Source of the DNA: Devosia equisanguinis
GTDB taxonomy: Bacteria; Pseudomonadota; Alphaproteobacteria; Rhizobiales; Devosiaceae
Reading direction: 5' to 3'
Assembly: GCF_900631955.1 (NCBI RefSeq)
Contig: NZ_UZWD01000038.1
Span: 282,759-346,758, forward strand
DNA: 64,000 nucleotides
Shown: positions 58,966 to 64,000 of the stretch, in pieces
How the letters are laid out: each line of letters starts with the position of its first letter
How positions within the stretch are numbered: position 1 is the stretch's first letter
Translations under genes and position numbers: made by a program
Notes under the pieces: generated by a model
Told to the model about the DNA's origin: nothing
Seen by the model: only the letters and a program-made list of their open reading frames with translations
The model's database searches: none

Positions 58966-59436
58966 TCAGTCGAGCATGCTTTCCGGCTGACTGCCGTCAG
59001 TGTGGAAGGCGAACGCGTAGTCGCGGCCATTGGCGTCGGTGGCGGTGCACTTGTATTGCGCCGGGGCGGTGGCGGGGTCGCCGCTCAGCGCGCATTGGCC
59101 GCTGGCCTGATGCTCGGTGATATCCTCGCCGGCGCTGTCCTTGCTTTCGATGATGCTGTCGAGCTGCACGGCAAAGCCGGCGTCGGTGCGCTCAGCCATG
59201 CCGGAGAAGACGAAGAAGCGGCCGGTCGGATCATCGGTCCAGATCGACAACTCCATGGCGCCACCGTCATAGGACACCTGCATGAATTCGTCGGCGCAGA
59301 TGGCGAGCAGGTCTTGTTCGCCCACACGCAATTCCTCGCAGTCGCCGCGCAGGGTGAAGACGGAGAGTGGCTCGGCACCCTGGCCGAAGGCGGGTGAGAC
59401 GATCAGCAGGCTGGCGATGAGAGGAAGATATTTCAT
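58966..59436 (-). CDS. Hypothetical secreted protein (156 aa)
   Basis: Short protein with a clear Sec signal peptide (KYLPLIASLLIVSPAFGQG, cleavage near residue 19) and a mature domain containing four cysteines (residues ~33, ~47, ~114, ~129) that may form disulfides. The sequence of beta-prone segments (GAMELSIWTDDPTGRFFVFS) suggests a small beta-rich fold. I do not recognise a family. It lies between the two halves of the inositol island, convergent with iolB. No functional link is evident. Confidence 0.7.
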   Translation of the reverse strand: MKYLPLIASLLIVSPAFGQGAEPLSVFTLRGDCEELRVGEQDLLAICADEFMQVSYDGGAMELSIWTDDPTGRFFVFSGMAERTDAGFAVQLDSIIESKDSAGEDITEHQASGQCALSGDPATAPAQYKCTATDANGRDYAFAFHTDGSQPESMLD

Positions 59437-59520
59437 GGGCTCTTGAGGCTATCGGAAAAAGGAAAAGGCATCGGATGGACGCCTTCTCCCATACGCCAGA
59501 TATCGAGCGTTGTGAGCCCG

Positions 59521-60558
59521 TTACCGCCCCTGGAACACGCTCTTGTCGGCCATGGCGCCAGTGATTTCGCTGACCTTGATCGCCCTGCCCTCCTTGACCG
59601 ATTTCAGGGCGGCGTCGGCGAGGGCGAGGGCGATGAGGCCATCGACCCCGCTGGGCGAAGCCGGAGACTTCGATTCAACACAATCGATGAAGGCGCTGAT
59701 TTCGCGGGCATAAGCCTCGGTATAGCGGGTCATGAAGAAGTCGTGCAGCGGCGGGCGAGTATAGCCATTGCCATTGGCGATTTCGATGGAGACCGGACGC
59801 TGGTTTTCGGCCGCGACCGAGCCCTTGGAGCCATGCACCTCGATGCGCTGGTCATAGCCATAGGTAGCGCGGCGCGAATTGGAGATGGTGGCGTGCTTGC
59901 CCGAGGCGGTGGTGAGAATGAGCGAGGCGCTGTCATAGTCGCCGGCCTCGCCGATGGCCTTGTCGACCAGGACCGAGCCAAAGGCGGTGACGGTATCGAC
60001 TTCTTCGCCGAGCAGGAACCGCGCCATGTCGAGATCATGGATGGTCATGTCGCGGAAAATGCCGCCCGAGCGCTTGATGTAGTCGACCGGCGGGGCGCCG
60101 GGATCGCGGGAGACGATGGTGATCATCTCGACATCGCCGATCTGGCCCTCGGCAATGGCGGATTTGACCGCCTGGAAATGCGGGTCGAAGCGGCGGTTAA
60201 AGCCGACCATCAGCGTACCGCCTTCGGCATCAACCACCTTGAGGCAGGCCTTGACGCGCTCGACATCGAGATCGATCGGCTTTTCGCAGAAGATGGCCTT
60301 GCCGGCGCGAGCGAAGCGCTCGATCAGATCGGCATGCGTATCGGTCGGCGTGCAGATGACCACCGCGTCGATGTCGCTGGCGGCCTCGATCTCTTCAATG
60401 CTGCGCACTTCGGCGCCATACTGGGTTGCAAGATCGGACGCGGCCTTGGGAAAGGCGTCGGCGACGGCGACGAGCCGGGCCAGGGGATTGGATGTCACCG
60501 CCTTGGCGTGAACCTTGCCAATGCGGCCCGCGCCGAGCAGGCCGAAACGAACGGTCAT
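59521..60558 (-). CDS. iolG: Myo-inositol 2-dehydrogenase (IolG)
   Basis: First step of inositol breakdown: NAD-dependent oxidation of myo-inositol to 2-keto-myo-inositol (scyllo-inosose). 345 residues from ATG 60558 (GGAGAG site). Rossmann motif FGLLGAGRIGKVHAKA; catalytic motif FCEKPIDLDVERV; GTLMVGFNRRFDPHFQAVKS; and the Asp/His pair in GGIFRDMTIHDLDMARFLLG. It lies downstream of the inositol importer on the minus strand, so uptake and the first oxidation are coupled. A hairpin (60579-60601) separates it from the ATPase gene. Confidence 0.93.
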   Translation of the reverse strand: MTVRFGLLGAGRIGKVHAKAVTSNPLARLVAVADAFPKAASDLATQYGAEVRSIEEIEAASDIDAVVICTPTDTHADLIERFARAGKAIFCEKPIDLDVERVKACLKVVDAEGGTLMVGFNRRFDPHFQAVKSAIAEGQIGDVEMITIVSRDPGAPPVDYIKRSGGIFRDMTIHDLDMARFLLGEEVDTVTAFGSVLVDKAIGEAGDYDSASLILTTASGKHATISNSRRATYGYDQRIEVHGSKGSVAAENQRPVSIEIANGNGYTRPPLHDFFMTRYTEAYAREISAFIDCVESKSPASPSGVDGLIALALADAALKSVKEGRAIKVSEITGAMADKSVFQGR

Positions 60559-60578
60559 GTGTAGTCTCTCCAAACAAG

Positions 60579-60601
60579 CGGCCGGGCACCCTGCCCGGCC
60601 G
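60579..60601 (-). terminator. Hairpin between importer ATPase gene and iolG
   Basis: 10-bp stem CGGCCGGGCA/TGCCCGGCCG with a 3-nt loop, followed on the minus strand by CTTGTTTGG. It may be a partial terminator that lowers iolG relative to the transporter, or end the transcript if iolG has its own promoter. Confidence 0.6.
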
Positions 60602-60623
60602 GAATTTCGCTGCGGTCGCTGGG

Positions 60624-61406
60624 TCAGACGGTGCCGCCCAGTGAGGTATTGAGCTCGGCCAGTTCCGCGCCGCCAGCCATCATGTCCTGCAACTCCTCGG
60701 GCTTCAACTCACCCTTCCGAGCAGTACCCAGGGTCTTGCCACGGTTGAGCACGGTGAAGCGGTCTCCCACGGCCATGGCATGACGCACATTGTGGGTGAT
60801 GAACACGATGCCGATGCCGGTCTTGCGGACACGGTCGATGGTGGCCAGCACATTGGCGGTCTGGCGCACGCCGAGGGCCGAAGTCGGTTCGTCGAGGATC
60901 AGCACCTTGGCGCCGAAATAGACGGCACGGGCGATGGCCACGGTCTGGCGCTCGCCACCCGACAAGGTGCCCACCGCCTGGTCGGGCTCGCGCAGATTGA
61001 TGCCCATGCGTCGCATCTCGGCCATGGTGACGCGATTGGCCTCGTCCATGTCGAGGAACTGGAACGGCCCAAAACCCTTGCGCGGCTCGCGGCCCATCCA
61101 GAAATTGCGGGTCACCGACATCAGCGGGATCATCGCCAGGTCCTGATAGACCGTGGCCACACCCGCCTCCATGGCATCGCGCGGATTGGCGAAATCCACC
61201 TTCCGTCCGTTCATGCGGATTTCGCCCGAGGTCGGCTTGTGGACGCCGGCCATGGTCTTGATGAAGGTGGATTTTCCCGCACCATTATCGCCCAGGAGGC
61301 AATGGCACTCACCCGGCATGACCGAGACGGAGACGCCATTAAGAGCGATGACGGGGCCGAACTGCTTCTTGATATCGACAAGTTCAATGAGAGGCGTATC
61401 GGCCAT
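60624..61406 (-). CDS. iatA: Inositol ABC transporter ATP-binding protein (single domain)
   Basis: ATPase of 260 residues for the inositol importer. Walker [14 protein letters not shown], signature [15 protein letters not shown], Walker [14 protein letters not shown]. Unlike RbsA of E. coli, which has two ABC domains in about 500 residues, this has one, as in the Frc/Iat-type systems of rhizobia and Caulobacter. Two nt separate it from the permease stop. The inositol assignment comes from the neighbours. Confidence 0.87.
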   Translation of the reverse strand: MADTPLIELVDIKKQFGPVIALNGVSVSVMPGECHCLLGDNGAGKSTFIKTMAGVHKPTSGEIRMNGRKVDFANPRDAMEAGVATVYQDLAMIPLMSVTRNFWMGREPRKGFGPFQFLDMDEANRVTMAEMRRMGINLREPDQAVGTLSGGERQTVAIARAVYFGAKVLILDEPTSALGVRQTANVLATIDRVRKTGIGIVFITHNVRHAMAVGDRFTVLNRGKTLGTARKGELKPEELQDMMAGGAELAELNTSLGGTV

Positions 61407-61408
61407 GA

Positions 61409-62533
61409 TCAGCGCTCCCCGGTGATGAGACGGCGGATATAGGTGTTGAGGATCACTGCCAGCAGCAGAATGACACCCAGGAACACCCGGAACAGCGAGC
61501 TTTCGACGCCGGCGAAGAACAGACCCTGCTGTACGACGCCGAAGATGAGCGCGCCGAGCGCAGCGCCGATGACCGAGCCGTAGCCGCCGGTGAGCAGCGC
61601 GCCGCCGATAACCACGGCGATGATGGCTTCAAATTCCTTGAGCAGGCCGCGGTCGGCGGCTGCCGAGCCGAATTCCATCACCTGGCAGGTGGCGAAGACC
61701 GTGGCGCAGAAGGCCGAGAACACGAACATGGCGATCTTGACCCGGTCTACCGGCACGCCAACATAACGGGCTGCCTTGGCATCGCCACCAGCGGCATAGA
61801 TCCAGTTGCCGAAGCGGGTACGGGTCAGCAGGATATGGGCGAAGATGATGAGGGCAAGCGCCCAGACCATCAGCATGGGAATGCCATCGACCACCGGCTG
61901 CCCCGCCTTGTTGCCGGCCTGGAAGGTGGCGATCAGGCCCATATCGGCCATCCAGGTGAAGACGAAGCCCAAAACCTTACCGCCGAACAGGGCAGCGAGC
62001 CAATCGCCCTGCGCCGCCTCGCGCACGCCGCCAATAATGGTCTGGCGGGTGGTGGAGATGGACAGGTAGATGGTGAGGCCGCGCAGGATATAGAGCGAGG
62101 CCAGGGTGACGATGAAAGATGGCAGGCCGGTCTTGATGACCAGATAGCCATTTGCCGCGCCGATCAGCATGGCGGTGATGAAGGCGGCGATGATCGACAC
62201 CCACATGGGCAGGCCCATATGGACGCTCAGAAGGGCAATGACGATGCCGGCAAAGCCGATCATCGAGCCGACGGAGAGGTCGAATTCGCCGGCGATCATC
62301 AGCAGGCATGCGCCCACGGCGATGATGGCGAACTGGGCCGAGACCACGCCCCAGTTCATGATGCCGTCAGCGGCAAACATGCCGGTGCCGCCGGCGACGA
62401 TGGCGAAATAGATAAAGACGAGAACGGTGCCGGCCATGGCACCCAATTCTGGGCGCACGAAGGCCCGGCGCAGGGGCGACTGGCGCTGAACGCGCTCGTC
62501 GACCGGAGGCGCGGCCACAGGCTGCTCACTCAT
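61409..62533 (-). CDS. iatP: Inositol ABC transporter permease
   Basis: Membrane permease of the RbsC/FrcC (CUT2) type, 374 residues with about ten transmembrane helices. A conserved stretch is [21 protein letters not shown], followed by [20 protein letters not shown], the family hallmark, and [20 protein letters not shown]. Follows the binding-protein gene; a hairpin (62592-62611) lies between. Substrate from context. Confidence 0.9.
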   Translation of the reverse strand: MSEQPVAAPPVDERVQRQSPLRRAFVRPELGAMAGTVLVFIYFAIVAGGTGMFAADGIMNWGVVSAQFAIIAVGACLLMIAGEFDLSVGSMIGFAGIVIALLSVHMGLPMWVSIIAAFITAMLIGAANGYLVIKTGLPSFIVTLASLYILRGLTIYLSISTTRQTIIGGVREAAQGDWLAALFGGKVLGFVFTWMADMGLIATFQAGNKAGQPVVDGIPMLMVWALALIIFAHILLTRTRFGNWIYAAGGDAKAARYVGVPVDRVKIAMFVFSAFCATVFATCQVMEFGSAAADRGLLKEFEAIIAVVIGGALLTGGYGSVIGAALGALIFGVVQQGLFFAGVESSLFRVFLGVILLLAVILNTYIRRLITGER

Positions 62534-62591
62534 CGAAACATTCCTCGATCGGGGAAAACGCGCCGGACGCTGCGGCCGCGTCGAGAGGGAT

Positions 62592-62611
62592 GGGGCCGCT
62601 GACGCGGCCCC
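62592..62611 (-). other. Intercistronic hairpin after the binding-protein gene
   Basis: 8-bp stem GGGGCCGC/GCGGCCCC with a 4-nt loop, 8 nt past the stop of the binding-protein gene; on the minus strand no U-run follows. It probably stabilises the 3' end of the abundant binding-protein message. Confidence 0.6.
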
Positions 62612-62619
62612 TTTTCGGC

Positions 62620-63570
62620 TTAGCGGTACTGACCGGCAAACTTCTCGACCAGATCGATATTGTCCTTGGTGATGAAGCCAGGGCCGGAATTGATCGAATT
62701 GCCGGGGACCACGCCATAGCGCGACAGATTGGTCAGCACGACCACCGGCAGATAGCCCTGCAGGAAGGGCTGCTGATCGATGGCGAAGGTGATGGTGTCG
62801 GCCTTGATGGCGGTGGCGATTTCGCCGGAGAGATCGAAGGTGCCGAAGAAGATGGCGCCGGCCTTGCCATTGGCGTCGAGCGCCGCAATGGTCGGGTGCG
62901 CCGAGGTCGGCCCGAGGGTCAGGATGCCATTGGTATCGGGATTGGTCTGCAGATAGGCGGCGACCTTGGACTGGATTTCACCCGGGTCCTGGCCGGCGTC
63001 GATCATCTGATTGCCCAGGTCGACGCCCAGCGCATCGGCAAAGCCCTGGCAGCGCTCCACCGAGGCGGGATTGGTGATGTAGTGGTTGACGCAGAGGAAG
63101 CTGGTGACCCCGGCAGCCTTGGCACGCTCACCGGCACCGAAACCGGCATCGTATTCGGGCTGGCCGACATGCAGCAGCGCGCCGATTTCCTTGGACTGCT
63201 CGATGGTGCCCGAATTGATGGTGATCACCGGGATGCCACGCGCCACGGCGTCGGAGAGCGGGTCCTTGAGCACGTCATAATCGGCAATGGTGGCGATGAT
63301 GCCCTGCGGATTGGAGGCAGCGGCCTGCTCGATGATGCGGGCCATGTCGGCGAGGTCGCCGGTGGGCGGATTGCGATATTCAACGGTCACGTCCATCTGC
63401 TCGCCGGCGAGGGCGATGGCGTTCTTGATGGTGTTCCACCAGCTATCGGAATCGGGCGCGTGCGACACCAGCACAAAGCGCTCTCCCTCGGCGACAGCAG
63501 GGCTCACGGCGACCGGCAGGGCCAGCGCCGCAATGGCGAGCGCGGACAGTCCTTTGACAACAAAGCTCAT
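62620..63570 (-). CDS. ibpA: Inositol ABC transporter periplasmic binding protein
   Basis: Periplasmic sugar-binding protein of cluster B (ribose-binding fold), 316 residues from ATG 63570 with a strong GGAGG site 6 nt upstream. Signal peptide ends AVAEG near residue 29. FVLVSHAPDSDSWWNTIKNA begins the mature part; IITINSGT-like (GIPVITINSGTIEQS) and GTFDLSGEI segments are typical of IbpA-type proteins. First gene of the importer-iolG unit. The promoter region carries an operator candidate (63797-63811). Confidence 0.88.
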   Translation of the reverse strand: MSFVVKGLSALAIAALALPVAVSPAVAEGERFVLVSHAPDSDSWWNTIKNAIALAGEQMDVTVEYRNPPTGDLADMARIIEQAAASNPQGIIATIADYDVLKDPLSDAVARGIPVITINSGTIEQSKEIGALLHVGQPEYDAGFGAGERAKAAGVTSFLCVNHYITNPASVERCQGFADALGVDLGNQMIDAGQDPGEIQSKVAAYLQTNPDTNGILTLGPTSAHPTIAALDANGKAGAIFFGTFDLSGEIATAIKADTITFAIDQQPFLQGYLPVVVLTNLSRYGVVPGNSINSGPGFITKDNIDLVEKFAGQYR

Positions 63571-64000
63571 GATAATCCTCCCAGATTCATGGTTCACATG
63601 CAGAATGTTTCATCCGTAGCATTTTCTTAACGAAATAAACATTCCATTTTTGAAGGGAGCCGTCAAGACTGGATTGGCTGGGAGCAGATGCTGGGCAGTG
63701 CTACGGAGGCTTGGTGCGGGGTGGCTGCGCGCAAACGATTGCGGGTGTTGGTGTTTTGGGGAGCTGGGCTGGATTTGAGTGCGACGAAATGGTTTTGGAA
63801 CGTTCGTTCTAAAATGAGGAAGGCAGGTCGGAGGAAGGGCGCTTGTGGCCACCACCATTTCTGCACTCGAACTTGATGCGAGGGATATTGGCATCGCGCG
63901 TGACGGGCGCGCGGTGACACGCGCAGGGGGTCTCGTCCCCCACCCCAGGCCTCCCCGCAAGGGCAGGGCTATCGCATATGGGCTTGAGCGTGCTGCACAC
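63571..64000. other. Intergenic region upstream of the inositol importer
   Basis: About 430 bases reaching the right edge. It holds the promoter region of the importer, a partial TTCC-N6 site near 63642-63655, the GGAACGT-N3-TTCTA operator candidate (63797-63811) and a C-rich repeat near 63937-63967. Reading frames here are short and look random; no gene is supported. Confidence 0.65.
63797..63811. promoter_or_regulatory. Inositol operator candidate GGAACGT-N3-TTCTA (importer promoter)
   Basis: GGAACGTTCGTTCTA sits inside a larger inverted repeat TTTTGGAAC-N4-GTTCTAAAA (63793-63814, 8 of 9 arm positions paired). It shares 12 of 15 bases with the iolC site at 52644-52658. It lies about 230 nt from the importer start, so it may also serve a gene beyond the right edge. 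Confidence 0.5.

Noticed and set aside
1..64000. Prophage, insertion sequence, CRISPR array or secretion-system locus.
   Set aside because: No transposase, integrase, phage structural genes, Cas genes or regularly spaced direct repeats were seen; the palindromic repeats are irregularly spread between genes.
63688..64000. Short reading frames at the right edge.
   Set aside because: Short, overlapping repeats and promoter sequence, with no ribosome site or recognisable domain.

Overview
The window is GC-rich, densely coded bacterial DNA with no phage, insertion sequence, CRISPR array or rRNA operon. Gene content points to an alphaproteobacterium of the order Hyphomicrobiales, most likely a Devosia-like genus. 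The evidence is a RirA-type iron box, a DUF2842 protein, an RpoH-type promoter of alphaproteobacterial form, an IolC-DUF2090 fusion, the AlaC/homoserine dehydrogenase neighbourhood, and families of short GC-rich palindromic repeats between genes. The genus is an inference from gene content and cannot be proved from the window.

Layout. 1-5.3 kb (minus): the start of homoserine dehydrogenase running off the left edge, two tandem siderophore-binding proteins behind an iron box, rRNA methyltransferase rlmC, and aminotransferase alaC. 5.7-8.3 kb: a family 1-type glycosyltransferase and an sdpR-sdpI operon with its operator. 8.3-16 kb: the protein quality-control block lon, clpX, clpP (heat-shock-type promoters), interrupted by an arginase and a diguanylate cyclase. 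15.7-16.9 kb: a BrnT/BrnA toxin-antitoxin pair trailed by two small genes. 16.9-24 kb: an orphan P450, a dicarboxylate symporter, a second SdpI protein, a GIY-YIG nuclease gene framed by inverted palindromic repeats, rplM-rpsI, and heme A synthase. 23.8-32 kb: an exopolysaccharide cluster (deacetylase, chain-length protein with a degenerate kinase domain, export lipoprotein, glycosyltransferase, initiating sugar-phosphate transferase, polymerase/ligase), followed by tRNA-Pro(GGG).

32-51 kb: a small-molecule kinase, an RTX/DUF4214 protein, a CHASE2 adenylate cyclase, an AraC-controlled sugar ABC operon ending in a dehydrogenase-aldo/keto reductase fusion, a second diguanylate cyclase, an MFS exporter with a TetR-like operator, an ABC-F ATPase, and an FMN riboswitch controlling a RibN-type riboflavin importer.

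50.5-63.6 kb: a myo-inositol catabolic island. RpiR-type regulator, iolC, iolD, iolE, a small membrane protein and iolB read rightward. A Gfo/Idh/MocA dehydrogenase, iolG and a three-gene inositol ABC importer read leftward. The inositol promoters share an inverted-repeat motif, so one regulator probably controls import and breakdown together. IolA (the last step) is not in the window.

The most unusual items are the GIY-YIG gene framed by palindromic repeats, the small membrane protein overlapping iolB, the dehydrogenase-AKR fusion, the structured heat-shock leader of lon, and an HTH-like segment joined in frame to homoserine dehydrogenase.
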